A DNA stretch of 64,000 nt from a virus. The stretch is taken from positions 1 through 64,000 of IMG/VR virus record IMGVR_UViG_3300030419_003950; one strand, given 5' to 3'. Below, piece by piece: positions 35,978 to 43,602 of this stretch. Each line of letters starts with the position of its first letter. The stretch's first letter is position 1. The position numbers and the translations under genes are program-made. The notes under the pieces were generated by a model. That model made no database searches. It saw only the letters and a list, made by a program, of their open reading frames with translations, and was not told the origin of the DNA.

Positions 35978-36408
35978 TTACTCCCCCTTTCTTTTTTCAT
36001 TTTATTTCTATACCATTCCATAGTTGGATTATCTTCACTTGTATTCCATACAGCTTTTTTAATCAACTCACTTATTGGTTTATTTTCTTCTCCAAATCTT
36101 CCATCACTTTCCCACAATACATATAATTCTGTATTTAAGCTTTGGGCAATTTCTCTTAACACATTATAATCCTCTGTAAGATTTAAATCTCCATACCAAA
36201 CTTTACCTACATCCTTCATAATTACATTAGCATTAAATACTATTAAATCTTCTGGATGGTCATTTTGATAAATGTATTTAGCACCACCCAACATTCTGGC
36301 ATCTTCAAGTCCAAAAGCTCTAAAGAACTTTTGTATTTCCATGACATTTGTTGTTGGTGTAAAATCACTTGGATATTCACCTGTTAATTCAATTGTCTTG
36401 TTTATCAT
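35974..36408 (-). CDS. Conserved-looking acidic phage protein
   Basis: The start at 36408 follows AAAAAGGAGAAAAAGAAA; the open frame upstream overlaps another gene. The 144-aa product MINKTIELTGEYPSDFTPTTNVMEIQKFFRAFGLEDARMLGGAKYIY... is alpha/beta, with LYVLWESDGRFG. It is not recognised. It lies downstream of deformylase. Confidence 0.5.
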   Translation of the reverse strand: MINKTIELTGEYPSDFTPTTNVMEIQKFFRAFGLEDARMLGGAKYIYQNDHPEDLIVFNANVIMKDVGKVWYGDLNLTEDYNVLREIAQSLNTELYVLWESDGRFGEENKPISELIKKAVWNTSEDNPTMEWYRNKMKKERGSK

Positions 36409-36538
36409 TTTTCTTTTTCTCCTTTTTCTTACCGAAAATTTTTTCCCAATTATCTTCGTATCTTTTTCTATCCGAAGTTCTTGGTGCACTACCCTTTGTA
36501 GTTCCTGAATCGTATATTGATTTCTTTTTCTTAGCCAC
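36389..36538 (-). CDS. 49-aa basic protein, GTG start
   Basis: Frame (M/V)AKKKKSIYDSGTTKGSAPRTSDRKRYEDNWEKIFGKKK..., 14 or more Lys/Arg, overlaps the deformylase stop at GTGGCTAA and the next gene start by 20 nt. AAGAAAAAG-type starts are common for this phage's small proteins. The start is GTG, with GGGA further upstream. Confidence 0.55.
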   Translation of the reverse strand: MAKKKKSIYDSGTTKGSAPRTSDRKRYEDNWEKIFGKKKEKKKNDKQDN

Positions 36539-37169
36539 TAATATATAGTTCCCATTGACCACTATCTATAAGTGGTTTTGCTTTTTTCCATTTTAATTCT
36601 TTTGCTTCGTTACCATCGGTAATCATAACCTTTTCGTTTCTACCAAATTTCTTTCCTGCTCGATAGGTTGTATCAATTTTTCTATCCATACATACAATAC
36701 CATTTAAGTGGTCTATCTCGTGTTGAACACATACAGCTTCTAACAATCTTAATTCTTGGTCTTCTTCTTTTCCTTTTTGTTCCCAACTACCTCGTGCTTC
36801 TTGTGTAGATTCTGCTCCACTAAAATACCATCCACTTTCCTCTTGTTCTGTTTTAACAATAACATTAGAATATCGTTTGGTATTAACGCCTTTCTTTGGA
36901 TAACTTAAACAACCCTCATAATAATCTATCTCATCCCATTGTTCTTTTATAACAGGATTAATTAGAATAAGGGGCTCCCTAACATTAACCACAGCAACCC
37001 GAGCATCAATACCCACCTGGTTAGCCGCAAGACCAATTCCATCTTTCCTCTTAGCGAGTGTAGAGAATAAAATCTCGGCAATTTTAAGTCCTTCATCAAC
37101 TGATACCTTTCTAAGTTTTTTATTTATTAAAGGATTATGTTCTTTAAAACAATTTATAACTTTTTTCAT
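36531..37169 (-). CDS. def: Peptide deformylase
   Basis: A 212-aa protein with all three PDF motifs: GIGLAANQVG (motif 1), EGCLSYP (motif 2, zinc Cys) and QHEIDHLNGI (motif 3, HExxH zinc). It removes the formyl group from nascent N-terminal Met. Phage copies in marine myoviruses usually have shorter ends; this one has an insert of about 25 residues between motifs 2 and 3 (EQEESGWYFSGAESTQEARG). Preceded by a 30-aa membrane peptide gene (TAATG). Confidence 0.9.
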   Translation of the reverse strand: MKKVINCFKEHNPLINKKLRKVSVDEGLKIAEILFSTLAKRKDGIGLAANQVGIDARVAVVNVREPLILINPVIKEQWDEIDYYEGCLSYPKKGVNTKRYSNVIVKTEQEESGWYFSGAESTQEARGSWEQKGKEEDQELRLLEAVCVQHEIDHLNGIVCMDRKIDTTYRAGKKFGRNEKVMITDGNEAKELKWKKAKPLIDSGQWELYISG

Positions 37170-37261
37170 TAAAACCTTGGTCTATTTCTATTTTCATTAT
37201 CTATATCATACAACTTTATTGCAATATAGAATAGTAATACAACTACAAAAAATTCAAACAT
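37169..37261 (-). CDS. 30-aa membrane peptide
   Basis: MFEFFVVVLLFYIAIKLYDID... ending NRPRF: one span plus charged tail. Its ATG overlaps the TAA of the upstream gene and its TAA overlaps the ATG of def (TAATG at both ends). Confidence 0.6.
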   Translation of the reverse strand: MFEFFVVVLLFYIAIKLYDIDNENRNRPRF

Positions 37262-37464
37262 TATTTCCTCTCAATTATATATCCCTTTAGATAATCTCTT
37301 ACCATTTTGTTTTCAACTTTCATACGAACTTTATAATCTTCGTATGATTCATCTTCTAACCTCTCGGCTCCCTGTATCATATCACTAACTCTCAATCTTG
37401 GGTCTTCATTCTTCTTTCTCATCTTTTGAGTTTGGATAGGATAAATATATGGTTGTCCTCTCAT
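37261..37464 (-). CDS. 67-aa charged protein
   Basis: MRGQPYIYPIQTQKMRKKNEDPRLRVSDMIQGAERLEDESYEDYKVRMKVENKMVRDYLKGYIIERK: basic start then helical. Coupled to the gene before it (ATGA) and after it (TAATG). No recognised family; length and order suggest a phage accessory. Confidence 0.55.
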   Translation of the reverse strand: MRGQPYIYPIQTQKMRKKNEDPRLRVSDMIQGAERLEDESYEDYKVRMKVENKMVRDYLKGYIIERK

Positions 37465-37616
37465 TCTTTCACCTCTTTTAGTTTACCTAAATTGGTATGT
37501 TCCATATGTTTCAAGTAATCCAAAGCATCTTCTTTGGTTTCTGCTACAAATATGTAACCCTCATCAGTTGTCCATTTCTTGTAATGGTCGAACTGACCTT
37601 TTTTCTTTTTAGCCAT
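37461..37616 (-). CDS. 51-aa basic/helical protein
   Basis: Hand-read frame MAKKKKGQFDHYKKW, then DEGYIFVAETKEDALDYLKHME. Starts at the TAATG with the next gene and ends in ATGA. Alpha/beta with a possible small nucleic-acid-binding fold. No family known. Confidence 0.6.
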   Translation of the reverse strand: MAKKKKGQFDHYKKWTTDEGYIFVAETKEDALDYLKHMEHTNLGKLKEVKE

Positions 37617-37813
37617 TAATGACTCCTTTTGTATTTATGTTTATTTTCTTTCCAAAATTCATCAATCTCTTTTTTCGTTCCACCTTGTTTCTCAAATGAT
37701 TCTTTACGAGTCATCATTGTCATTGGAACATCTGAAAGATTAGGGAGTCTGCCATAGGTATCCCTAAATACCATTTCTGACAACCATTCTTTTTTTGTCA
37801 TTTGTTTACTCAC
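37616..37813 (-). CDS. 65-aa protein
   Basis: MSKQMTKKEWLSEMVFRDTYGRLPNLSDVPMTMMTRKESFEKQGGTKKEIDEFWKENKHKYKRSH: basic helical. Overlaps the gene at 37810 by 4 nt. No recognised family. Confidence 0.5.
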   Translation of the reverse strand: MSKQMTKKEWLSEMVFRDTYGRLPNLSDVPMTMMTRKESFEKQGGTKKEIDEFWKENKHKYKRSH

Positions 37814-38280
37814 TTATCCCCCGTTTTATGATTAAGAAAATCTTGTTGTTTCTTCAACTCTTTAGCCAACTCTCGTTTTTGTTTTCGTTGAGCTGCCATT
37901 TTTTCTTTATGTTTAGCAACTAAGATTTCATCACGAGTTCTTCGTTTAGCTTTCTTCTTAGGTTTCTTAACCTTAGTAGGTGGAAGTGTTCCTTTAAGTT
38001 TTGGTTGTTCTACACCCTTATGAAATACATTACCATCTTTATCCACGAACTCAGCCATCCAATGCCATCCTGCTGGACGACCTGTAGGTTTGTAAGATGG
38101 TTTAAAAGCTACATCCATACTTTCTGGAAACTTTTTATACATCTTAGCCTGTAAAGCTTTTGGGCCGATTACATATTTCACATCAGTGCTTACATTACGA
38201 ACTGGTTCACCTGTATATTTACAATCCATATACGGAACTCCATCGATATAATAACCACCATTGTCTTCGAACTTACTCAC
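37810..38280 (-). CDS. 156-aa basic protein
   Basis: N-terminal half contains GGYYIDGVPYMDCKYTGEPVRN and PSYKPTGRPAGWHWMAEFVDKDGNVFHKG, a compact beta domain; the C-terminal half is a Lys-rich helix (KVKKPKKKAKRRTRDEILVAKHKEKMAAQRKQKRELAKELKKQ). Probably binds nucleic acid. No recognised family. Confidence 0.5.
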   Translation of the reverse strand: MSKFEDNGGYYIDGVPYMDCKYTGEPVRNVSTDVKYVIGPKALQAKMYKKFPESMDVAFKPSYKPTGRPAGWHWMAEFVDKDGNVFHKGVEQPKLKGTLPPTKVKKPKKKAKRRTRDEILVAKHKEKMAAQRKQKRELAKELKKQQDFLNHKTGDK

Positions 38281-38308
38281 GCTTATAACTCCTTTGTTTT
38301 TCCTTTAT

Positions 38309-38458
38309 TTATGATATTAAATCCTTTATATAAAATAAAATTTGTTTATAGTAAATACCTACGGCTGTAAATAAAGCCCCGCCTGATACTATTAAACTTG
38401 GATGTGCCTCACCACACAATCCAATTAAATGTTTTAAAAAATGTATTATTCCATCCAC
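38309..38458 (-). CDS. 49-aa two-span membrane protein, GTG start
   Basis: GTG at 38458 overlaps the stop of the upstream gene (TAGTG) and follows TTGGAGAAGCGTA, a good ribosome site. Product: GIIHFLKHLIGLCGEAHPSLIVSGGALFTAVGIYYKQILFYIKDLIS, with one or two hydrophobic spans. Function unknown. Confidence 0.55.
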   Translation of the reverse strand: MDGIIHFLKHLIGLCGEAHPSLIVSGGALFTAVGIYYKQILFYIKDLIS

Positions 38459-38673
38459 TACGCTTCTCCAATCGAACCTGATTTGATTCCTTCCGTCATT
38501 AACATTTCCATAAAATCTTCTTCTATCTTTCGAGTAATTCCTTTCATATTTTTTTCCATATGAATATCAAATTCAATCAAGTCATCAATTAATGTTGAAC
38601 ACATTTCTTGAACTTCACCATCTGCTTTACTCTCAATCTTTTCCAATCTATTTACTAAATCTCTAATTCTCAT
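38458..38673 (-). CDS. 71-aa helical protein
   Basis: Start at 38673 follows AGGAAATAAA (the longer frame would run into the tRNA-Cys). Product MRIRDLVNRLEKIESKADGEVQEMCSTLIDDLIEFDIHMEKNMKGITRKIEEDFMEMLMTEGIK is amphipathic helical. No recognised family. It is the first coding unit downstream of tRNA-Cys on the same strand. Confidence 0.55.
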   Translation of the reverse strand: MRIRDLVNRLEKIESKADGEVQEMCSTLIDDLIEFDIHMEKNMKGITRKIEEDFMEMLMTEGIKSGSIGEA

Positions 38674-38691
38674 TTTATTTCCTAAGTTTTG

Positions 38692-38765
38692 AGTGCAGGA
38701 CTGGATTCGAACCAGCGAATAATGGTTTTGCAAACCACCCCATTAGACCACTCTGGCACCTGCAC
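38692..38765 (-). tRNA. trnC: tRNA-Cys (GCA)
   Basis: 74-nt cloverleaf read by eye: acceptor GTGCAGG/CCTGCAC, discriminator U (T in DNA, typical of tRNA-Cys), D-stem CCA/TGG, anticodon loop TTGCAAA in a 5-bp stem GTGGT/ACCAT (G-U at the base), T-arm GCTGGTTCGAATCCAGT. Anticodon GCA. CCA is not encoded. The 5' 23 nt overlap the end of the upstream SWIM-domain gene. Confidence 0.9.
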
Positions 38766-38994
38766 GGCCACTGCGTTGTGCCAATTTATTACTTTGTATT
38801 TCTTCAATATGTTTACAATATTTCTTTTTAAACTTATGTCTAAATTTAAATGCCATACAATCACATGCCCATTCAATCCTTGATGGGTCAAAACGAATAT
38901 CGTAATCCTTACCCTTTATTTTATAATGTTCCCATCCATAATCATCAATGAGAACACCATCAAACTTTTCGATTATTAAATCAAGTAGTTCCAT
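38743..38994 (-). CDS. SWIM-type zinc-finger protein
   Basis: An 83-aa protein: MELLDLIIEKFDGVLIDDYGWEHYKIKGKDYDIRFDP, then WACDCMAFKFRHKFKKKYCKHI, which is the CxCxnCxH SWIM zinc signature (C44-x-C46...C60-x-H62 approximately), and a basic tail. SWIM fingers bind DNA or proteins. The final codons lie inside the tRNA-Cys gene, an unusual overlap. Confidence 0.7.
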   Translation of the reverse strand: MELLDLIIEKFDGVLIDDYGWEHYKIKGKDYDIRFDPSRIEWACDCMAFKFRHKFKKKYCKHIEEIQSNKLAQRSGRAGARVV

Positions 38995-38997
38995 ATA

Positions 38998-39090
38998 TTA
39001 AATATTACCTACCACCATGAAAATGTAAAAAACTATAAACATCCATACGGCTGTTAAAAATTCTGCAATTCTATATAATATCAATTTCAT
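38998..39090 (-). CDS. 30-aa membrane peptide
   Basis: ATG at 39090 follows AAAGGAATATTAT. Product MKLILYRIAEFLTAVWMFIVF then YIFMVVGNI: single hydrophobic span with a basic start. It is the first gene after early promoter P1 (TSS about 20 nt upstream). Confidence 0.6.
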   Translation of the reverse strand: MKLILYRIAEFLTAVWMFIVFYIFMVVGNI

Positions 39091-39116
39091 ATAATATTCC
39101 TTTAAATAATGTTAAT

Positions 39117-39145
39117 AAGATAAAACAAATATTTGTAAAAGTCAA
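39117..39145 (-). promoter_or_regulatory. Early-type promoter P1
   Basis: On the minus strand: A-tract, AAGAC, -35 TTGACT (39140-39145), 17-nt spacer, -10 TATCTT (39117-39122). Drives the 30-aa, SWIM, tRNA-Cys row. Member of a six-copy family sharing the AAGTGAAAAAAAGACTTGACT core. Confidence 0.8.
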
Positions 39146-39282
39146 GTCTTTTTTTCACTTTTTTTCAATTTTTTTTCTTCTCGTTTAACTTGAAGCAAAT
39201 TAATTAAAAATTTAATACTTTCTTGGACATCTTTATCCATCTTATCAAATACATAATTAACCTTTTTAGTTGCTCCGTTCAA
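39142..39282 (-). CDS. 46-aa protein, TTG start, stop inside P1
   Basis: Frame begins at TTG 39282, 9 nt after GGAG, and reads NGATKKVNYVFDKMDKDVQE, a Lys-rich middle, then KKSEKKT; the TGA stop lies within the TTGACT of promoter P1. The overlap of gene end and promoter recurs at 63796. Internal ATG is an alternative start. Moderately supported. Confidence 0.4.
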   Translation of the reverse strand: MNGATKKVNYVFDKMDKDVQESIKFLINLLQVKREEKKLKKSEKKT

Positions 39283-39283
39283 C

Positions 39284-39793
39284 TTAAAAATCTCCTGGAG
39301 CAACTTGAAAGGTATTCAATCCCAAACTTCTCCACATATCAACAACTTTATTTCTATCATCTACAACCAAAAATACATCATCAATATCTACAAAAGTATC
39401 CAACATCTTTTTCTTCAAGATATCATCTGGCATAAATCTCATATCGGGAGTGGCAGGATTACCATCGGCGATTGGCCACGATTTGTCTTTAAACTTGTCA
39501 GGTCTCATTACCAAAAGGTCGTGAGGCACATCGTGAATCTTCAACCAGTCTCTGGTAGCATGAAAGCTTCTATCGTTTCTACCACTAAAGATTACAACCC
39601 TGAATCCATCCTTGTGAAACATTTGAGCCATTTTAATGACTGGATGGTTTGGTGTATCCCAATCCATAATGGATGTAGGAGCTGCGAATAAATCCCAGTC
39701 TAACTTACCATTAGGTTTGGTAGATTTATCTCTCCTAACATCGATGTTAGCAAGAGTACCATCAAGGTCAAATATGACTGTTTTCTTGTTCAT
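39284..39793 (-). CDS. HAD-superfamily polynucleotide 3'-phosphatase-like protein
   Basis: Start at 39793 follows AAAAGGAAAAATATT (the earlier TSS and ATG at 39814 coincide with the promoter). The 169-aa product has FDLDGTLAN (HAD motif I), SGRND (motif II-like) and VDDRNKVVDMWRSLG near the C-terminus, the pattern of the T4 PseT/Pnkp phosphatase half. No kinase domain is present. It could remove 3'-phosphates during tRNA or DNA repair. Confidence 0.8.
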   Translation of the reverse strand: MNKKTVIFDLDGTLANIDVRRDKSTKPNGKLDWDLFAAPTSIMDWDTPNHPVIKMAQMFHKDGFRVVIFSGRNDRSFHATRDWLKIHDVPHDLLVMRPDKFKDKSWPIADGNPATPDMRFMPDDILKKKMLDTFVDIDDVFLVVDDRNKVVDMWRSLGLNTFQVAPGDF

Positions 39794-39819
39794 AATATTT
39801 TTCCTTTTATTCATAGATG

Positions 39820-39849
39820 AATATACAAAAGAATTAGTATATGAGTCAA
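39820..39849 (-). promoter_or_regulatory. Early-type promoter P2
   Basis: -35 TTGACT (39844-39849), 18-nt spacer, -10 TATATT (39820-39825), preceded by an A-tract (AAAAAAAGTTAAAAAAAGAC). Directly upstream of the HAD-phosphatase gene. Confidence 0.85.
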
Positions 39850-39868
39850 GTCTTTTTTTAACTTTTTT

Positions 39869-40705
39869 TTAATTGATTCTCCACGCAGAATATGGGTTAT
39901 ATTTAGGGACTTCATATGTTGGTTGATTTAACCATTCACTTAAAGTTACTTCAGCCGACTTATCTGATAGTGTAAATTTACTTTCATACCTTGTTAATAA
40001 TTCAGGTACAATAGGATGTCTTACTACATCCATCATTTCAAATTTACTAAATCCTACACCATAAACACCAGTAAATCTTCTAATACTATCCTCTAAAGCA
40101 TTATGTTTAGCCCTTAAATCACTTTGCATTAAATCTCCACTTACAATATATTTAGAACCCATTCCTATTCTTGTAAGAAAAGTTTTGATTTGTGGAACTG
40201 TCGCATTCTGTGCTTCATCCATTAATACTATTTTATTTTCTAATGTTAATCCTCTCATATAAGCTAATGGAATAACTTTAATTATTCCAGCCGCTCTCAG
40301 TACATCCAATCTTCGTTTACCTACAATCTGTTCCATATTATAATATACTGATTGCATAAATGGTTCGGTTTTCTCATCAATATTACCTGGTAAATATCCC
40401 ATCTTTTCGCCATCAACTTCTACCATTGGTTTAGTAATAATAATACCATCATATTTAGAATTCTTATCTACTAAATGTTGTAATGCCCAATAAGTTGCCA
40501 CATATGTTTTACCACATCCAGCCGGGCCAATACAAAATGTAATAGTATTAGAATTAATAGTATCCCAAAAATATTGTTGGTTCTTATTCTTGAATTCTAA
40601 ATTCCATTTGATTCGTTTCATTTGAGAGAGTGCTTGTCGTTTGTTTTGACAATCTTGATTACTTACAACCTTTGTTATTGTTTCTACTTTTGGTTTTCTA
40701 GCCAT
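39869..40705 (-). CDS. phoH: PhoH-family P-loop ATPase
   Basis: A 278-aa protein with FCIGPAGCGKTYVA (Walker A, about 55-68), IVLMDEAQNAT (Walker B) and SGDLMQSDL. PhoH-like ATPases are common in marine phages, linked to phosphate stress or RNA metabolism. Between the HAD gene and a 301-aa membrane protein. The final residues are just upstream of promoter P2. Confidence 0.9.
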   Translation of the reverse strand: MARKPKVETITKVVSNQDCQNKRQALSQMKRIKWNLEFKNKNQQYFWDTINSNTITFCIGPAGCGKTYVATYWALQHLVDKNSKYDGIIITKPMVEVDGEKMGYLPGNIDEKTEPFMQSVYYNMEQIVGKRRLDVLRAAGIIKVIPLAYMRGLTLENKIVLMDEAQNATVPQIKTFLTRIGMGSKYIVSGDLMQSDLRAKHNALEDSIRRFTGVYGVGFSKFEMMDVVRHPIVPELLTRYESKFTLSDKSAEVTLSEWLNQPTYEVPKYNPYSAWRIN

Positions 40706-40771
40706 AGTAACTTCCCCTTTTGATTGTTGTTATTATAAACTCTGGGTTCTTACTAATAAATAGAATATATA

Positions 40772-41677
40772 TTAAGTCTTAACACCACCTTTTAGTGGTC
40801 TTCTTAATTCTTTTTCAGAAGTTATTTCTTCGTCCTCTTCTTCCTCTATCTCTGGTTCAGATGAATATATTGCAATAGGTTCTGGTTCAGGTTTTGGTTT
40901 TTCATCATTATACATTTCCCAAAACTTCCACCAAGATTTTTTTCTTACAACTTTTGCTAATTCAGGTTTTTCTTGTTCTCTAAGTATAAGTGCTTGGTTA
41001 AAAGCTATAACTAACATCACAGCTAATGGGTCAAACACAAAGATAAGAATAAAGATAAAGAACTTAACGACTGTATCAACATCTGTTTCAAATGTTCTGG
41101 CCAAATAAATTGCTGGGCCTACATCCACACCAGTCTCAACCAATTGAACTTTCAAATCACCAATTTCACTTTTAACTCTAAGTATCTCATCGTTAACTGA
41201 TTGAATTCGTGGATTATATTCTTCTCTTAGTTTTCTTTTTGCAGTGATATAGTTATCAGGTAAATCTTTAACCTGAACATCTAACTCATCTTTTAAAAAT
41301 ACTTTATCTTCTTGTAATTGTTCTAACCTATCTTCATATGCAAATAATTGATTAGATTGTTTTTCGAAACTGACTGTTGCACCTTGATAGGCATTTGATA
41401 GATATCCAAAGATACCTGCACTTGTGATTAATACTAATGTTACTACCGCAGTCATTAAATAAGTTTTTTGGAATAGATTAACTTTATCCCAATATCTATA
41501 CAAAAATGCAGCAGTAACCAACTTACCGAATTCTAATGAACCCGCCATGATGATTACACTTAATGCTGCTCCTGCAAATAATTTACTTAAACCGAATACT
41601 GAAAAGAATGCAGCACTTCCAGCTATAAGTAATGCCGCAATTCCCAAGTATATGTGGAAATTATTTGAGCGTTCCAT
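40772..41677 (-). CDS. Large membrane protein with coiled coil, DUF4407-like
   Basis: A 301-aa protein: three to four spans at about 8-28, 36-56, 72-94, and a later span about 205-230 (FFIFILIFVFDPLAVMLVIAF), with a coiled coil (residues 105-190) between and a Pro/Glu-rich C-terminal tail. The MAGSLEFGKLVTAAFLYRYW segment and the overall plan match a recurrent marine-phage family. Function unknown. Confidence 0.6.
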   Translation of the reverse strand: MERSNNFHIYLGIAALLIAGSAAFFSVFGLSKLFAGAALSVIIMAGSLEFGKLVTAAFLYRYWDKVNLFQKTYLMTAVVTLVLITSAGIFGYLSNAYQGATVSFEKQSNQLFAYEDRLEQLQEDKVFLKDELDVQVKDLPDNYITAKRKLREEYNPRIQSVNDEILRVKSEIGDLKVQLVETGVDVGPAIYLARTFETDVDTVVKFFIFILIFVFDPLAVMLVIAFNQALILREQEKPELAKVVRKKSWWKFWEMYNDEKPKPEPEPIAIYSSEPEIEEEEDEEITSEKELRRPLKGGVKT

Positions 41678-41690
41678 GTAGTTCTCCTAT

Positions 41691-41873
41691 TTATTCTTCT
41701 TCTTCTAACTCTACAAGATTTTCTAAATTATCAAGTTGTTTTTCAATACCACGAATAATTCGTAACCATAGTTCGAATCTTTCATCTACATCCTGTGGTA
41801 TTCTTTCAAACAATCTTCCTAGCTCATCTTGTATAGAAGAAATCGAGTCTAATACTTGATTTTTTCTTCTCAT
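41691..41873 (-). CDS. 60-aa helical protein
   Basis: MRRKNQVLDSISSIQDELGRLFERIPQDVDERFELWLRIIRGIEKQLDNLENLVELEEEE: helical, with an acidic tail. It precedes the membrane protein gene by 13 nt. No recognised family; may be its partner. Confidence 0.5.
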   Translation of the reverse strand: MRRKNQVLDSISSIQDELGRLFERIPQDVDERFELWLRIIRGIEKQLDNLENLVELEEEE

Positions 41874-41910
41874 ATCAACCTTTATATTTTTACTTATTAA
41901 TAAATATCGG

Positions 41911-42438
41911 CTATATCCCTAATTGTTGCAAAATAAACTTACGAAAATTATCTTTTGAACCCTTATCTATATGTATCCAAGTCCATGCCCATGTAGTTTT
42001 AATCTTCGTTGTTGTATCTATAATAGCCTGTATTTGTTTTTCTATTTCGATAATCATCTCATCATCGATTGGTACTTCTAAATCCATTTCATCTGCCATT
42101 TCTAACAATGCACCAAAATCTTTATTTCTATTAGCTTCATTAGCCTTTTTAAATTTATCTTCATCTCCATCCTTTTTATCAGGATGTGTTTTACCAGCCA
42201 CCTTACGATAAACCTTTCTGAAAGTATCTTCTTCAACTTCTGTTTGTATCTTTTCAAATGGGTCTTTTTCAGGTTTAGTTGTTGGTGTTGGTGTGCCTCC
42301 TGAAAGATAAGAAGAAAAGTCTGCATTAAACTTTTCCAAACATTGTTTATATATAATTTTAGTTTCTTCTAATTCAGTTTGTAGATATCGTAACTTGTGT
42401 CTAATTTTTTTTCGTTTTAACTCGTTGACATTATTCAT
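41911..42438 (-). CDS. J-domain (DnaJ-like) protein
   Basis: Start at the ATG 42438. A 175-aa protein with an N-terminal helix, a Pro/Thr linker and a J-domain (TFRKVYRKVAGKTHPDKKDGDEDKFKKANEAN) containing the HPD motif that stimulates Hsp70 ATPase. The C-terminal helix ends at a hydrophobic segment. Near hsp20, tmRNA and deformylase in the genome, fitting a proteostasis set. Confidence 0.8.
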   Translation of the reverse strand: MNNVNELKRKKIRHKLRYLQTELEETKIIYKQCLEKFNADFSSYLSGGTPTPTTKPEKDPFEKIQTEVEEDTFRKVYRKVAGKTHPDKKDGDEDKFKKANEANRNKDFGALLEMADEMDLEVPIDDEMIIEIEKQIQAIIDTTTKIKTTWAWTWIHIDKGSKDNFRKFILQQLGI

Positions 42439-42527
42439 ATTCAATAAATATTGTATTTGCGTAGTATTCCGTTACTTATTTCAAATTCTTCCGACTTTTT
42501 GCTATATCAAAAAATCTCAATTCGTAA

Positions 42528-42743
42528 CTACCACCTCTGGTCTACAACCCAGCCTAACTTGTAGTAGCTACCGATGATACTTGTGTTAGGGTCATCTCCT
42601 GTTGGCTTTGCTTTGACTCTACTAAAGTTCCCATCGGAACTTATCATTGTAGGTGATATATATGAACAAATATATTTGTATCTGCCAATACTACCCGCAA
42701 GGACTTTTGTTCGGTCACTAATCCGAAACCTTTTCACCCACAT
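42528..42743 (-). CDS. Uncharacterised 71-aa protein
   Basis: ATG 42743 opens WVKRFRISDRTKVLAGSIGRYKYICSYISPTMISSDGNFSRVKAKPTGDDPNTSIIGSYYKLGWVVDQRW. Composition is coding-like and beta-rich. It has no clear ribosome site; a terminator-like hairpin lies just upstream. It may be a real gene or a remnant of a longer structural protein. Confidence 0.45.
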   Translation of the reverse strand: MWVKRFRISDRTKVLAGSIGRYKYICSYISPTMISSDGNFSRVKAKPTGDDPNTSIIGSYYKLGWVVDQRW

Positions 42744-42768
42744 GGAAAACAACAAAACCCTTTCGGGT
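42744..42768 (-). terminator. Possible terminator
   Basis: Minus strand ACCC-GAAA-GGGT then TTTTGTTGTTTT: short GC stem with tetraloop and T-rich tail, after the gene ending at 42789. Confidence 0.4.
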
Positions 42769-42788
42769 AAACAAAGAAATCACCTCAA

Positions 42789-42989
42789 TTATGTTTCTTG
42801 ATTTATATCTTCAAATTCTGCTTCAATAAGTTTCATACATATATAAAATGTATCATCTCTTCTCAAGACGGCATCAGCCAATCCCCACATACCTTTTAAT
42901 TGTTCTGGAGTGTAACCAGATTTAACCGATACCGTCCCAAGTATTTGAAACCTATCCTCTCCGATTGTGATAAATTCTTTTATAAGAAT
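42789..42989 (-). CDS. 66-aa protein with no canonical start codon
   Basis: The stop-to-stop frame from 42998 to 42789 has coding-like composition: FITIGEDRFQILGTVSVKSGYTPEQLKGMWGLADAVLRRDDTFYICMKLIEAEFEDINQET. No ATG, GTG or TTG occurs before the internal Met at about residue 37. The AUU at 42989, overlapping the hsp20 TAA, is the nearest candidate start, or translation begins at the inner ATG. Either reading is uncertain. Confidence 0.45.
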   Translation of the reverse strand: MLIKEFITIGEDRFQILGTVSVKSGYTPEQLKGMWGLADAVLRRDDTFYICMKLIEAEFEDINQET

Positions 42990-43465
42990 TATCCAATCTT
43001 AACAGAATGTTTTTTCGGTTTTTCTGGTTCTATCTTTGGAATAGAAACTGAAAGAATCCCATCTTTGAAATTAGCTGAAATATTTTCACCATCCAACATA
43101 TCACCTAATTCAAATTGTCTTTTGAATGAAGACTGCTTTAATTCTCTACGAATTACTTTAGCACCCTCAGCATCAAAAGAACTATGTTTATCTCCAGAGA
43201 TAGTTAAGATACCTTCTTCAACATCAACACTTAATTGTTTCTTGTCGAGTCCTGGAATCTCAGCTACAACTCCAACTTTGTCATCGTATTCATATACATT
43301 GACTTTTGGATAAGCCGTGCCAGAGTATGGATTTACTCCAACTGATTTTGTTATATCTGGAAATTGTGTTGACACGATTTGGTCAAACATTTTATCAAAC
43401 GGGGTTAAAAAATCTTCCCTATCGATTACAGGGAAGCCACCTTTGTGAAAAGTAACTTTAGTCAT
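42989..43465 (-). CDS. Hsp20 family small heat-shock protein
   Basis: A 158-aa alpha-crystallin-domain protein: YPKVNVYEYDDKVGVVAEIPGLDKKQLSVDVEEGILTISG and the late FKDGILSVSIPK with the GxLxVxIPK motif. A holdase chaperone; common in cyanophages and other marine T4-like phages. A long AT-rich leader precedes it. The stop is shared with the following frame. Confidence 0.9.
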   Translation of the reverse strand: MTKVTFHKGGFPVIDREDFLTPFDKMFDQIVSTQFPDITKSVGVNPYSGTAYPKVNVYEYDDKVGVVAEIPGLDKKQLSVDVEEGILTISGDKHSSFDAEGAKVIRRELKQSSFKRQFELGDMLDGENISANFKDGILSVSIPKIEPEKPKKHSVKIG

Positions 43466-43602
43466 TTTATTTCTCCTTTGTTAACTTGTTAGTCTAACTG
43501 AATATTGATTCACATTGACATCAATATCCATCTCTTCATATCGACCTCATTCGAGCGTCGAATCCTTTATTCAATAATAAATATATACTTATTGCCGAAA
43601 AA

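Noticed and set aside
38682-38891. Frames across the tRNA-Cys on both strands
   Set aside because: They lie on the tRNA and the SWIM gene and have no ribosome site; shadows.
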